Assembly: GCF_034521165.1 (NCBI RefSeq)
Contig: NZ_JAXHMV010000001.1
Coordinates: 62,001 to 126,000 of the forward strand
Source of the DNA: Thiohalophilus sp.
GTDB lineage: Bacteria; Pseudomonadota; Gammaproteobacteria; UBA6429; Thiohalophilaceae
DNA length: 64,000 nt
Direction: 5' to 3'
Every line of letters begins with the position of its first letter. The stretch's first letter is position 1. The notes under the pieces are model-generated. The model did no database searches. It was not told where the DNA came from and worked only from the letters and a program-made list of their open reading frames with translations. This document shows, piece by piece, positions 51,385-61,060 of the stretch. Both the position numbers and the translations under genes were made by a program.

Positions 51385-53445
51385 ATGTCCCCATCGAACA
51401 AAAATTCCTTCTGGAGTCCCGTCCAGTCCCTGTTCGCGCGTTTCAAGATCAGTCACAAGCTGTGGCTGGGTTTTGGCAGTATGGCCGTGCTGCTGGTGAT
51501 CGTCTCTGTCACGGCCCTGACCAGTCTCAACAGTGCGCAGAACAAACTGGGCGAAGTCGTCGAAGTGAGCCAGCCGATGGTGCTGGCGTCGATGCAGTTG
51601 GCGGACCGGCTCGATCGAACCAGTGCGGCACTGGGCTTTTATCTGTTGAGCAAGGAAGAAAGCGATAAACAGGAGTATGAACGCAATCTGCAGGAACTGG
51701 ACGTCGAACTGAATCAGTTAAAAGTCTTGACCGAACGGGTGGACGACCCGCAAATCAAGCAACGCATTAACCAGATTGCCGACAACATTGCCGAATATGC
51801 CACCTATAAACCGCGGATGCTGGAGCTGGCGACCAACTTTGATCAGAACCAGCCCGGTATTGGTCTCTCCTCTTCCAAGATGGCCCCGCTGGCCGCCGAT
51901 ATCCAGCAATACCTGAGCCAGATGATTCGCTCCGAAAGCACCGAACCGGCGACCCCGCAACGCCGTGAGCTGCTACTGGAAATGGTTGAGCTGCGCCAGA
52001 TCTGGATGAACGTGCTGAACGAGAACCGGGCCTTTATCTCCTTCCGCGGCCCTTCGAATATGTCCAACGTCAAGCTCTATCGCGAGGGGTTTCTCGAGGC
52101 GCTGGATAAAATTGCCGCCCAGGAGGCGTTGCTGACCTTCGAACAGCTGGATGCGGTGGGGTCGATCCGATCCCTGGCACAAGAGTATATTGATTTTCAG
52201 GATCAACTGTTCAAGGTCCACAGTGGTGAGCAATGGCGCACCGATTCCCATCTGATCCGGACCGAGATCGGTCCGCTGATCGATGCGATCAAAACCGACA
52301 TCGACTGGCTGGTTAACGATCAACGTACCGAAGTGGAAGCATCTTCCCAATCATTGCTGACGGAAGTGACGGCCACCCAGGGCCTGGTCGGTATCCTCTT
52401 GATCATCGGTCTGATCGTCAGTGTGGGCGGCGGTCTGTTGCTGGCGGGGTTGATTACCCGGCCCATGCGTGCCGCCGTCACCGCCATGGAAGATATTTCC
52501 GAAGGGGAAGGCGATCTGACCCGGCGCCTGGAGGTGCAGGGCAAGGATGAGATGGCCCAGCTGGCGGGAGCATTTAACAGGTTTGCCGACAAGATTCAGG
52601 AAACCATCAAACAGGTTTCGGGCGCGACCACGCAACTGGCGTCGGCCGCCGAGGAAATGTCGATCATTACCAACGAAACCAGCGACGGGGTGAATCGCCA
52701 GCGTAATGAAACCGAGCAGGTGGCCACCGCCATGAACGAGATGACCGCCACCGTGCAGGAAGTGGTCAATAATGCCGACTCGGCGGCCGAAGCGGCCGGC
52801 AATGCGGATAACCAGGCGGTGGAAGGTCGCTCAGTGGTCAACAATACAATTGACTCGATCGACCGTTTGGCCTCGGAAGTGGAAAAGGCCGCCAATGTCA
52901 TCAACAACCTGGAGAAAGACAGCGAGCAGATCGGCACCGTGCTGGAGGTGATCCAGGGCATTGCCGAACAAACCAACCTGCTGGCGTTGAACGCCGCTAT
53001 CGAGGCGGCCCGCGCCGGGGAACAGGGTCGCGGTTTTGCGGTGGTGGCCGATGAAGTGCGTAACCTGGCCAGCCGTACCCAGGAGTCGACTGAAGAGATC
53101 AAACAGATGATCGACAAGCTGCAGGCCGGCGCCCGGGATGCGGTCAAGGTGATGGAGGAAGGTCGCAGCCAGGCCGGCTCCAGCGTGGAACAGGCCGGGC
53201 AGGCCGGGCAGTCATTGCAAAGCATTACCGAGGCGGTCAACCGGATTACCAGTATGAATCAGCAAATCGCTGAAGCGGCCCGCCAGCAGGGCCAGGTGGC
53301 CGAGGAGATTAACGAGAGTATTATCAATATTACGCACGTGGCGGACAGCTCCTCCAACAGCACCGAGCAGCTGGCGACCGCCAGCCATGATCTGGCCCGG
53401 CTCTCTTCGGAACTGCAGACCCTGGTCGGCCGTTTCAAGGTCTGA
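51385..53445 (+). CDS. Methyl-accepting chemotaxis protein with large helical sensor domain
   Basis: 686 residues. TM1 at about 28-50 (LGFGSMAVLLVIVSVTAL), a periplasmic region of about 280 residues that is helical throughout (a double four-helix, HBM-like size), TM2 at about 330-355, HAMP (about 356-410) and the signalling domain with hairpin tip GIAEQTNLLALNAAIEAARA. HBM-type sensors bind organic acids in known cases; the ligand here is unknown. Preceded by a good FliA promoter. A 9-base stem loop follows the gene. Confidence 0.92.
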   Translation: MSPSNKNSFWSPVQSLFARFKISHKLWLGFGSMAVLLVIVSVTALTSLNSAQNKLGEVVEVSQPMVLASMQLADRLDRTSAALGFYLLSKEESDKQEYERNLQELDVELNQLKVLTERVDDPQIKQRINQIADNIAEYATYKPRMLELATNFDQNQPGIGLSSSKMAPLAADIQQYLSQMIRSESTEPATPQRRELLLEMVELRQIWMNVLNENRAFISFRGPSNMSNVKLYREGFLEALDKIAAQEALLTFEQLDAVGSIRSLAQEYIDFQDQLFKVHSGEQWRTDSHLIRTEIGPLIDAIKTDIDWLVNDQRTEVEASSQSLLTEVTATQGLVGILLIIGLIVSVGGGLLLAGLITRPMRAAVTAMEDISEGEGDLTRRLEVQGKDEMAQLAGAFNRFADKIQETIKQVSGATTQLASAAEEMSIITNETSDGVNRQRNETEQVATAMNEMTATVQEVVNNADSAAEAAGNADNQAVEGRSVVNNTIDSIDRLASEVEKAANVINNLEKDSEQIGTVLEVIQGIAEQTNLLALNAAIEAARAGEQGRGFAVVADEVRNLASRTQESTEEIKQMIDKLQAGARDAVKVMEEGRSQAGSSVEQAGQAGQSLQSITEAVNRITSMNQQIAEAARQQGQVAEEINESIINITHVADSSSNSTEQLATASHDLARLSSELQTLVGRFKV

Positions 53446-53465
53446 CGTCTCACCGCTACAACCGG

Positions 53466-53489
53466 CGGTGCCAGAGTTACCTGGCACCG
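53466..53489 (+). terminator. Stem loop after the chemoreceptor gene
   Basis: CGGTGCCAG-AGTTAC-CTGGCACCG, nine pairs; no T-run follows, so termination is only likely. Confidence 0.5.
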
Positions 53490-53663
53490 TATCCCCCCGT
53501 CGTTTGGCCTGTTTCAAGGCAGCGACTTTGTCCGGTGGTGCAAAATCGTGCACATAATCGGCACGATTCATTTTGCTCCCTGCCCCGATCCCCCGTAGAA
53601 TCGCTGCGTACTATCCGCGCCGGTCAACGACCGGTGAACGCCTATTCGATATAACGATATGTC

Positions 53664-55556
53664 ATGAACGCCAAATATACTGCTGAGTCTATTGAAGTTT
53701 TGACCGGCCTGGAGCCGGTGCGCAAGCGCCCGGGCATGTATACCCAGACCGAGCGTCCCAATCATCTGGCCCAGGAAGTCATCGACAACAGCGTCGACGA
53801 GGCCATTGCCGGTCACGCCAAACGGGTCGATGTGGTGCTGTTCAAGGACGGCTCCCTGCAGGTCAGCGACGACGGGCGGGGTATGCCGGTGGATCTGCAT
53901 CCCGAAGAGAAAGTCCCGGGAGTGGAAGTCATCCTGACGCGGCTCCATGCCGGCGGCAAGTTCTCCAGCAAGAACTACCAGTTCTCCGGGGGCCTGCACG
54001 GTGTCGGGGTGTCAGTGGTCAATGCCCTGTCCAAACATCTGGAGGTCTGGATCAAGCGCGATGGCAAGGAATACAACATCGCCTTTGCCAACGGGGATAA
54101 AAAATCGAGCCTGGAAGAGATCGGCACCGTCGGTAAACGCAACAGCGGTACCACCCTGCGTTTCTGGCCCGATCCGACGTTTTTCGACTCCCCGAAATTC
54201 TCGGTGCCACGACTCAAACATGTGTTACGCGCCAAGGCGGTCTTATGTCCCGGCCTGCTCGTCACCTTCCAGGATGAAGCCGGCAAGGAAGAGATCGAAT
54301 GGTGCTATGAAGATGGTCTGCGTGATTATCTCAAGGGCGAGCTGGGTGGCGTTGAAATGTTGCCCCCGGATATTTTCGTCGGCAGTTTCAGCGGCAACCT
54401 GGAAGCGGTGGACTGGGCGCTGGCCTGGATCCCCGACGGTTCGATCAACGTCAGTGAAAGTTACGTCAACCTGATCCCGACGGCCCAGGGCGGCACCCAT
54501 GTCAACGGCATGCGCACCGGCCTGACCGAAGCGGTGCGCGAGTTTTGCGAATTTCGTAATCTGATCCCGCGGGGCGTCAAGCTGGCACCGGAGGATATCT
54601 GGGAGAAACTCAGTTATATCCTGTCCGTGAAGCTCGAGGATCCCCAGTTCTCCGGCCAGACCAAGGAGCGGCTCTCCTCGCGGGAGTCGGCGCCGTTTGT
54701 CTCCGGCGTGGTCAAGGATGCTTTCGGTTTATGGCTCAATCAGCACAGCGACCTGGGTGAGCAGATCGCCGAGCTGGCGATCAATAATGCCCAGAGCCGG
54801 CTGCGCGCCGGTCGCAAGGTGGTGCGCAAGAAAGTCACCCAGGGGCCGGCACTGCCCGGCAAGCTGGCCGATTGTTCCGCGCAGGATTTGAGTCGTACTG
54901 AACTGTTTCTGGTCGAGGGCGATTCGGCTGGCGGCTCCGCGAAGCAGGGCCGGGATCGCGAGTTTCAGGCGATCATGCCGCTGCGGGGCAAGATTCTCAA
55001 CACCTGGGAAGTCGAGCCGACCGAGGTACTCGGTTCCCAGGAAGTGCACGATATCTCGGTTGCCCTGGGCGTCGATCCCGGCTCCGAAGATCTTTCCAGC
55101 CTGCGTTATGGCAAGGTGATCGTACTGGCCGATGCCGATTCGGACGGCGCGCATATCGCTACACTGCTGACCGCGCTGTTCCTGCGTCATTTCAAGCCGC
55201 TGGTGGACGCGGGGCATGTCTATATCGCCATGCCGCCGCTCTATCGGATTGATGTCGGCAAGGAAACCTATTATGCACTGGATGACGCCGAGCGTCAGGG
55301 TACCCTGGATCGTATCGCGGCGGAAAAAATCAAAGGCAAGGTGCAGGTTACCCGCTTCAAAGGTCTGGGCGAGATGAATCCCCTGCAGCTACGCGAGACA
55401 ACCATGGATCCCGACACCCGGCGCCTGGCACGGCTGGTGACCGAAAGCGGTGACGGCACCCAGCAGATGATGGATATGCTGCTGGCCAAAAAGCGGGCGG
55501 GCGATCGCCGGGCCTGGCTGGAGAAAAAAGGCGACCTGGCGGATATCGAGGTCTAG
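53664..55556 (+). CDS. parE: DNA topoisomerase IV subunit B
   Basis: 630 residues, ParE rather than GyrB length. GHKL ATPase domain (EVIDNSVDEAIAG, then FSGGLHGVGVSVVNAL), transducer domain, and a TOPRIM domain with EGDSAGGSAKQGRDR and metal-binding DADSDGAHI. With ParC it decatenates daughter chromosomes. A repeat element of about 150 bases separates it from parC. Confidence 0.96.
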   Translation: MNAKYTAESIEVLTGLEPVRKRPGMYTQTERPNHLAQEVIDNSVDEAIAGHAKRVDVVLFKDGSLQVSDDGRGMPVDLHPEEKVPGVEVILTRLHAGGKFSSKNYQFSGGLHGVGVSVVNALSKHLEVWIKRDGKEYNIAFANGDKKSSLEEIGTVGKRNSGTTLRFWPDPTFFDSPKFSVPRLKHVLRAKAVLCPGLLVTFQDEAGKEEIEWCYEDGLRDYLKGELGGVEMLPPDIFVGSFSGNLEAVDWALAWIPDGSINVSESYVNLIPTAQGGTHVNGMRTGLTEAVREFCEFRNLIPRGVKLAPEDIWEKLSYILSVKLEDPQFSGQTKERLSSRESAPFVSGVVKDAFGLWLNQHSDLGEQIAELAINNAQSRLRAGRKVVRKKVTQGPALPGKLADCSAQDLSRTELFLVEGDSAGGSAKQGRDREFQAIMPLRGKILNTWEVEPTEVLGSQEVHDISVALGVDPGSEDLSSLRYGKVIVLADADSDGAHIATLLTALFLRHFKPLVDAGHVYIAMPPLYRIDVGKETYYALDDAERQGTLDRIAAEKIKGKVQVTRFKGLGEMNPLQLRETTMDPDTRRLARLVTESGDGTQQMMDMLLAKKRAGDRRAWLEKKGDLADIEV

Positions 55557-55574
55557 TAGATATATCCTGGAAAT

Positions 55575-55720
55575 AAACGCGGAGGACGCAGAGACGCGGA
55601 GGCGCGGAGGCCGTAAATAATTATTAATGTTGAATTGTGAGCTGGCATTTCATTCAAAATTCAACATTAAAAACTCAACATTGCTTTACAAACTCTGCGC
55701 CTCCGCGTCCTCCGCGTTAA
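55575..55720. repeat. Periodic inverted repeat, GCGGAGG/GCAGAG type, between parE and parC
   Basis: Left arm AAACGCGGAGGACGCAGAGA then CGCGGAGGCGCGGAGG (55575-55610); right arm AACTCTGCGCCTCCGCGTCC then TCCGCGTTAA (55691-55720). A nested AT-rich inverted repeat (TTAATGTTGAATT / AATTCAACATTAA) occupies the centre. Confidence 0.88.
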
Positions 55721-55751
55721 TAAAGTGAAGTTCACTAAGTGACGAGTATCT

Positions 55752-57998
55752 ATGAGCAATCAATTCGAAGAAAATATTGAACTGCTGCCGCTGAAGGAGT
55801 TTACCGAGCGGGCGTATCTCGATTACTCGATGTACGTCATCATGGATCGGGCGCTGCCGCATGTGGGGGACGGGCTCAAGCCGGTGCAGCGGCGCATTGT
55901 GTATGCCATGTCCGATCTCGGCCTCAAGGCGGGATCGAAGTTCAAGAAGTCCGCCAGAACGGTCGGTGATGTGCTGGGTAAGTTTCATCCTCATGGCGAC
56001 ACCGCCTGCTATGAGGCCATGGTGCTCATGGCGCAGCCGTTCTCCTATCGTTATCCGCTGCTGGAAGGCCAGGGCAACTGGGGCTCGCCGGATGATCCCA
56101 AGTCCTTCGCGGCGATGCGCTACACCGAGGCCCGTCTGTCCCGCTACGCGGATCTGCTGTTGTCCGAGCTGGGGCAGGGGACGGCTGACTGGGTGCCCAA
56201 TTTTGATGGCACACTGAGTGAGCCGGAAGTCCTGCCCTCCCGGGTTCCGCATGTATTGATGAACGGGACGACCGGCATTGCCGTGGGAATGAGTACCGAC
56301 ATTCCGCCGCACAACCTGACCGAGTTGCTTAACGCCTCGGTCCATTTGCTGGAAAACCCCAAAACCACCATCAAGGAACTTTGCAAGCATCTGCCCGGAC
56401 CGGACTATCCCACCGACGCGGAGATTATTACCCCGAAAGCCGATCTGGTAAAAATGTATGAAACCGGCCACGGCTCGATCCGCATGCGCGCCCGTTACGA
56501 GCGGGAAAAAGACGACATCATTATTACCGCGCTGCCCCATCAGACTTCGCCGGCCAAGATACTGGAACAGATTGCGGCCCAGATGCAGGCCAAAAAACTG
56601 CCGATGGTGGTGGATCTGCGTGACGAGTCGGATCACGAGCATCCGACGCGTCTGGTAATCGTGCCACGCTCCAACCGGGTGGACGCGGCTGAAGTGATGA
56701 CCCATCTGTTTGCGACCACCGATCTGGAGCGGACCTACCGGGTCAACATGAATGTCATCGGTCTCAATGGTCGACCCGGCGTGCGTCACCTGAAGGATCT
56801 GCTCAATGACTGGCTGACTTTCCGTATCGATACCGTGCGCCGGCGCCTGGAACATCGCCTGGACAAGGTCAGCAAGCGGTTGCATATCCTCGACGGCCTG
56901 ATGATCGCCTATCTCAATATTGATGAGGTGATCAAGATCATTCGCGAGAATGACAAACCCAAGCCGGTGTTGATGAAACGCTTCAAACTGTCGGATGAAC
57001 AGGCCGAAGCGATCCTCGAGTTAAAATTGCGGCATCTGGCCAAGCTCGAAGAGATGAGTATTCGCACTGAACAAAAAGAGCTGAAAGAGGAACAGGCTGA
57101 ACTGCAGAAAATTCTGGGTTCCAAACAACGCCTCAAGACACTGGTGAAAAAGGAACTCAAGGAAGTCACGAAGGAATACGGCGATGAGCGGCGTTCACCG
57201 ATCGTGACCCGTGAGGCCGCCCAGGCACTGGATGTCACCGAACTGGTCAGCGCCGATCCGGTGACGATCGTGCTGTCGGAAAAAGGCTGGATCCGGACCG
57301 CCAAGGGTCACGAAATGGACCCCACCGAACTGAATTACAAATCGGGCGACGCTTATCTTAACAGCGCCCTGGGCAAATCCAACCAGCTGGCCGTGGTGAT
57401 CGATTCTACCGGGCGTACCTATGCCTTGCCTGCACACACCCTGCCGTCGGCACGAGGCCAGGGTGAGCCGCTGACCGGTCGTCTGAGCCCGCCATCCGGT
57501 GCCATCTTCTGTGGTGTGGTGACCGGGAGTGCCGATCAACTGGTGCTGCTGGCGACCAGTCATGGTTACGGGCTGATCACCAAGCTGGAAGATATGATTA
57601 CCCGTAACAAGAAGGGCAAGGCCATGCTGAAAGTCCCCGAGGGGGCAAAGGTTCTGCCGCCGGTGCCGGTAACCGACATGGAGACCTACTGGGTCGCGAT
57701 GGTCTCCAATGAAGGCAAACTGCTGATTCACCATGTGGCCGAGTTACCGATACTGCCCAAAGGCAAGGGCGTCAAGATTATGAACATCCCGCCGGCCAGG
57801 GCGAAAAGCGGCCAGGAATACGCCACGGCCGTGACGGTACTCGAGGAACAGGACAGCCTCAAGATTTACTCGGGCAAAAGGCACAAGGTGCTCAAGCCCG
57901 AAGAAATGGAGCCTTATGAAGGTGAACGGGCCCAGCGGGGTATCAAACTGCCTCAGGGTTTCCGTAACGTGACACGCATGGAGTCGGTGGAGGAATAG
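55752..57998 (+). CDS. parC: DNA topoisomerase IV subunit A
   Basis: 748 residues. Winged-helix and tower domains with catalytic Tyr124 in AAMRYTEARLSRYAD. The quinolone-determining region contains GKFHPHGDTACYEAMV, with the Asp and aliphatic positions as in other ParC proteins. The C-terminal five-blade beta-pinwheel has repeated GY/GxG elements (SHGYGLITK, NKKGKAML). It cuts and reseals the DNA strand pairs with ParE. Confidence 0.96.
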   Translation: MSNQFEENIELLPLKEFTERAYLDYSMYVIMDRALPHVGDGLKPVQRRIVYAMSDLGLKAGSKFKKSARTVGDVLGKFHPHGDTACYEAMVLMAQPFSYRYPLLEGQGNWGSPDDPKSFAAMRYTEARLSRYADLLLSELGQGTADWVPNFDGTLSEPEVLPSRVPHVLMNGTTGIAVGMSTDIPPHNLTELLNASVHLLENPKTTIKELCKHLPGPDYPTDAEIITPKADLVKMYETGHGSIRMRARYEREKDDIIITALPHQTSPAKILEQIAAQMQAKKLPMVVDLRDESDHEHPTRLVIVPRSNRVDAAEVMTHLFATTDLERTYRVNMNVIGLNGRPGVRHLKDLLNDWLTFRIDTVRRRLEHRLDKVSKRLHILDGLMIAYLNIDEVIKIIRENDKPKPVLMKRFKLSDEQAEAILELKLRHLAKLEEMSIRTEQKELKEEQAELQKILGSKQRLKTLVKKELKEVTKEYGDERRSPIVTREAAQALDVTELVSADPVTIVLSEKGWIRTAKGHEMDPTELNYKSGDAYLNSALGKSNQLAVVIDSTGRTYALPAHTLPSARGQGEPLTGRLSPPSGAIFCGVVTGSADQLVLLATSHGYGLITKLEDMITRNKKGKAMLKVPEGAKVLPPVPVTDMETYWVAMVSNEGKLLIHHVAELPILPKGKGVKIMNIPPARAKSGQEYATAVTVLEEQDSLKIYSGKRHKVLKPEEMEPYEGERAQRGIKLPQGFRNVTRMESVEE

Positions 57999-58030
57999 CC
58001 CACTCTAAATAAAGGTTTCCAATACCCGGT

Positions 58031-58128
58031 CCCCCTGTAGGGTGGAACAAGCGAAGCGGTTTCACCTGAACTCCGGCATCTCCGTATCGGCAGGGTGTCA
58101 CGCAGGCTATCGCCAGCGTGACCTGCAG
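58031..58128. repeat. Two dispersed hairpins downstream of parC
   Basis: CCTGTAGGGTGGAACAAGCG then AAGCGGTTTCACCTGAACTC (58035-58074) recurs inverted at 63387-63430. GTGTCACGCAGGCTATCGCC then AGCGTGACCTGCAGG (58094-58128) is another copy of the 14669 family. No gene in 57999-58187. Confidence 0.72.
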
Positions 58129-58187
58129 GGTTAGCCAGAGTATAAGGTGTGCACGAATTTGGAACCGTTATTCAAGCCGGGTAAAAC

Positions 58188-59261
58188 TCAGTTTTGTAAC
58201 CCCGGCGGGCTGATTACACTGCCTTCCTGTTGCAGACGCTTCAGCTTTTCCAGTACCCGTCGGGCACGATCGATGTGGGCTTCCAGTTGCTGGTTGCCCG
58301 GGTCGATGCTGCGCAGTGATTCCCATATCTGCAGCGCCTGCTGTATTTTGCCCTGGCTGTACAGATACCGTGCCGACTCCATGCGCTGATTGATGCCTTC
58401 CTGCAAACGTTTACTGAGGTTGTCGAGCAATTCCAGTGTTTCATCATCCAGTGAGCCGTACTGCCCCGAACTTTGCAGGCGATCCCGGGCCCGTTGCAGG
58501 TTATCCAGACTGTTGCCCTGTCTTAGCTCGGCCATGAGATCGATAATCCGGTTTTTATATCGGGTAAGACGGGCTTCACGTGCCTCCCCGATGCGCTCGC
58601 GAGTATCTGCCAGTCGCGGGTCCTGCTTCAGTGCCGGTTCCAGGCGTTCTGCCAGGAGCAGGCACTGGCGTGCCAGATCAATGTTATCGGCGCTGTCCGC
58701 GGTCAGGGCGCATTCGACCAGTGCCCGGGTTGTCTGTTGTCGATCGCTTTCATAGTCGCGAATGCCGTCAACAGAACGGTAATTATGCGGAATGGCGGCT
58801 TTAACCCGACTGTAAATCGAGGCATTTTGTTTCAGCCAGCTCCCCTTGTTGATCAAAAGCCGGGTCTCAAGGGCAGCCAGATATACCTGGCGTTGTTCGA
58901 TAAAATCCTCATGCGCTTTGCGTAGCGCTTTACTATCCGGGTATTTATGCAGTGCTTCCTGATAGAGTTGAGAGGCGTTATACCATTCGTTTCTGGCAAC
59001 GAGCTGCCGCGAACGGGCAATAGTCTCTTTTTCCAGTTTGGCCGCCAGTGACAGGATCCGTGCCTTTTGTTTCATCAACAGGGCGTAATTACGGTTATCC
59101 TCACGGACATGTTCCAGGGTATCCAGGGCTCTGCCATATTGTTCCTCTTCAATCCACTGATCGACTTTTTCCGGCAGATTGGAATCAAAGGAGTGCAGGT
59201 AGGCACAGCCCGTGAAAGAAAGGGCGAGGCTGAAAACTACAAAGAGACGAAGGAAATTCAT
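58188..59261 (-). CDS. TPR-like lipoprotein coupled to adenylate cyclase
   Basis: 357 residues. Signal peptide with lipobox SFTGCAY (Cys19), then a helical repeat protein (about 30-340) with TPR-like pairs such as WYNASQLYQEALHKYPDSKA and YLYSQGKIQQALQIWESL then RSIDP. I know no family name. It overlaps the upstream cyclase gene by four bases (ATGA), a strong sign that the two products act together; it may scaffold or modulate the cyclase's periplasmic domain. No lipoprotein-sorting Asp at +2 (the residue is Ala), so it probably goes to the outer membrane. Confidence 0.7.
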   Translation of the reverse strand: MNFLRLFVVFSLALSFTGCAYLHSFDSNLPEKVDQWIEEEQYGRALDTLEHVREDNRNYALLMKQKARILSLAAKLEKETIARSRQLVARNEWYNASQLYQEALHKYPDSKALRKAHEDFIEQRQVYLAALETRLLINKGSWLKQNASIYSRVKAAIPHNYRSVDGIRDYESDRQQTTRALVECALTADSADNIDLARQCLLLAERLEPALKQDPRLADTRERIGEAREARLTRYKNRIIDLMAELRQGNSLDNLQRARDRLQSSGQYGSLDDETLELLDNLSKRLQEGINQRMESARYLYSQGKIQQALQIWESLRSIDPGNQQLEAHIDRARRVLEKLKRLQQEGSVISPPGLQN

Positions 59262-60805
59262 GCAACACTTTTGCCCGAGAGAATTTCATGCAACTGGGCG
59301 TCCATGGTGGCCCGGTAAGTTTGCGTGATATCATTGACGATATAGGTGGACACTGGTTCGGCAATACCGCGCAGGTGAATGGATTTGTGCTTCTGGGCGA
59401 GTACGCGCCAGTTAATGTCGCTGTCTTTGTAGAAAGGTTCGGTGATGACAATCTGCCCTTTTTCGGCAACCGTGTGAAGTCGGGAGGCCAGGTTAACGGC
59501 CTCACCCACGACAGTGTATTGCATGCGTTCGGGAGAGCCCATGTTTCCGGCAAGCATGACTCCGCTATTGACCCCGATGCGGAAGTAAACAGGGTATTTT
59601 CCGTCCCGTATCCGTCGGGCATTCAGGGTTTCAACCAGGCGCTGAATCATGACGGCGCAGGCGATGGCATTAAATTTGTGTTCTTCATCGTTGTCCGGAA
59701 TGCCGAACACGATCATCGCGCAATCACCCATGTATTTGTCGATTGTCCCGCGATAAAGCTGACTGACCATGGAAATATACGAGAAGTATTCATTGAGCAG
59801 GTCAGCGACTTCATCCGGCGGCAGTTTTTCGGACATACTGGTGAAGCCGACAATATCGGCAAACAAAACGCTGCCTTGCATATGTTTTCCACCCAGATGA
59901 ACCGAGTCAAGATTGGAGAGGATCTGTTTGGCAACATTGGGCGAGACGTAGCGTGAAAACGCATTTTCCACCTGGGTTTTTTCCAACAGGCCCTTTGCCA
60001 TGTCATTGAAGGCCGAGGTCAGATAACCGATTTCATCGTTACGCCGTTCCTGAATACGATAGCCGTAGTTGCCGCTGCCAATTGCTTTGCTGGCGTTCAT
60101 TAGCTGATGTATCGGACGGGACAGGCGATCCCCCATTATAAAGGCAATAATAATACCGAGGATGATCATAAGAATGGTCGCGGCGGCAATCGCACTGATA
60201 GTATGCTGAATCGATTTGTTCAGCGCCTCTTCACTGAAACTGACCAGGGCATGGCCGGCGATAACGCCCTGAAAACGAATGGGCGTCATAAAAGCCACCG
60301 CGCTGGTGTAGGTACCGGCATCGCTGGATGACTGCCAGGGTACACTGTAGCTGTTATTGCCAATCCGGGTTGATTCGCCGTAGAGGTTGATAATGTCACC
60401 GGAGGGATTGGCGCCGGACGAGGCCAGAACTTCGCCATTGTCGGAATAAATGGCTGCGCCGAGCACATTTTCGTTCGTGCCCAGGTTGCTGATGACGACC
60501 ATCAGGCTCAGCGTGTCGTCCGACAGGACCAGTTCCTTTGACGATTCGGCGACCTGGTTGACCATGGTCTGACCAAACTCATCCATCTGGCCGCGCAGTA
60601 ATTCGGTCTGATTGGTTACGATAACCAGGCCAAGCAGAATCATCCCGCCGCTGATAAGCAGGGTAATAATCAGCGACAGTTTATAGGCAATGGGGAAGTA
60701 TTCCGGCAGTCGATTGTGAATGAGCCGGCGCAGGCGAAAGCCGATCCGCGCCCGCCAGTGTTTGATGCGATGAATGATGCTGCGTTGTGCCGGGGGTGAA
60801 GCCAT
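59258..60805 (-). CDS. Membrane class III adenylate cyclase with HAMP domain
   Basis: 515 residues. Basic N-terminus, TM1 (about 42-65), a periplasmic sensor domain of about 140 residues (PAS/CHASE-like: LGAAIYSDNGEVLASSG), TM2 (about 208-230), HAMP (about 230-285) and a catalytic domain. Metal aspartates are in VLFADIVGFTSMSE and DKYMGDCAMIVFG; the transition-state Asn and Arg are in GEAVNLASRL. These residues fit an active cyclase. Lys in DKYMGD supports ATP rather than GTP, so cAMP is the expected product. Two CRP-like operators lie in the window, one in this gene's own upstream region. Confidence 0.9.
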   Translation of the reverse strand: MASPPAQRSIIHRIKHWRARIGFRLRRLIHNRLPEYFPIAYKLSLIITLLISGGMILLGLVIVTNQTELLRGQMDEFGQTMVNQVAESSKELVLSDDTLSLMVVISNLGTNENVLGAAIYSDNGEVLASSGANPSGDIINLYGESTRIGNNSYSVPWQSSSDAGTYTSAVAFMTPIRFQGVIAGHALVSFSEEALNKSIQHTISAIAAATILMIILGIIIAFIMGDRLSRPIHQLMNASKAIGSGNYGYRIQERRNDEIGYLTSAFNDMAKGLLEKTQVENAFSRYVSPNVAKQILSNLDSVHLGGKHMQGSVLFADIVGFTSMSEKLPPDEVADLLNEYFSYISMVSQLYRGTIDKYMGDCAMIVFGIPDNDEEHKFNAIACAVMIQRLVETLNARRIRDGKYPVYFRIGVNSGVMLAGNMGSPERMQYTVVGEAVNLASRLHTVAEKGQIVITEPFYKDSDINWRVLAQKHKSIHLRGIAEPVSTYIVNDITQTYRATMDAQLHEILSGKSVA

Positions 60806-60994
60806 AGTTTCCTGTTATCCGGGTGGTCAGGCCTTTGCCCTGCGCGCAAGGGGGCAGATTGGCTGGCTGACGCCGCCGGATGTTCCTCCGATTTGGTGAG
60901 TCTGGTGCTTCCCAGTGAGGTATAATCCCCTATATATTAAAGCATAATCGACCGGGCTGCGCCTACGCATGAGGAATCCGGCGCCCGTCCGACA

Positions 60995-61018
60995 ATTTTG
61001 TGATCTGTGTCATAAAAT
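60995..61018 (+). promoter_or_regulatory. CRP-like operator between the cyclase and M48 genes
   Basis: ATTTTGTGA, six bases (TCTGTG), then TCATAAAAT. The arms are complementary at eight of nine positions and the core is TGTGA-N6-TCATA, one base off CRP consensus. It lies 43 bases before the M48 start codon and 190 before the divergent cyclase start. Confidence 0.65.
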
Positions 61019-61060
61019 ACCGGGAAGGAGCAATAAAGGCTTGAAAAGGGTCGTACAGAG

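Noticed and set aside
60921..60926. TATAAT as -10 of a sigma-70 promoter for the M48 gene
   Set aside because: The hexamer is perfect but no acceptable -35 lies 16-18 bases upstream on this strand; kept only as a possibility.
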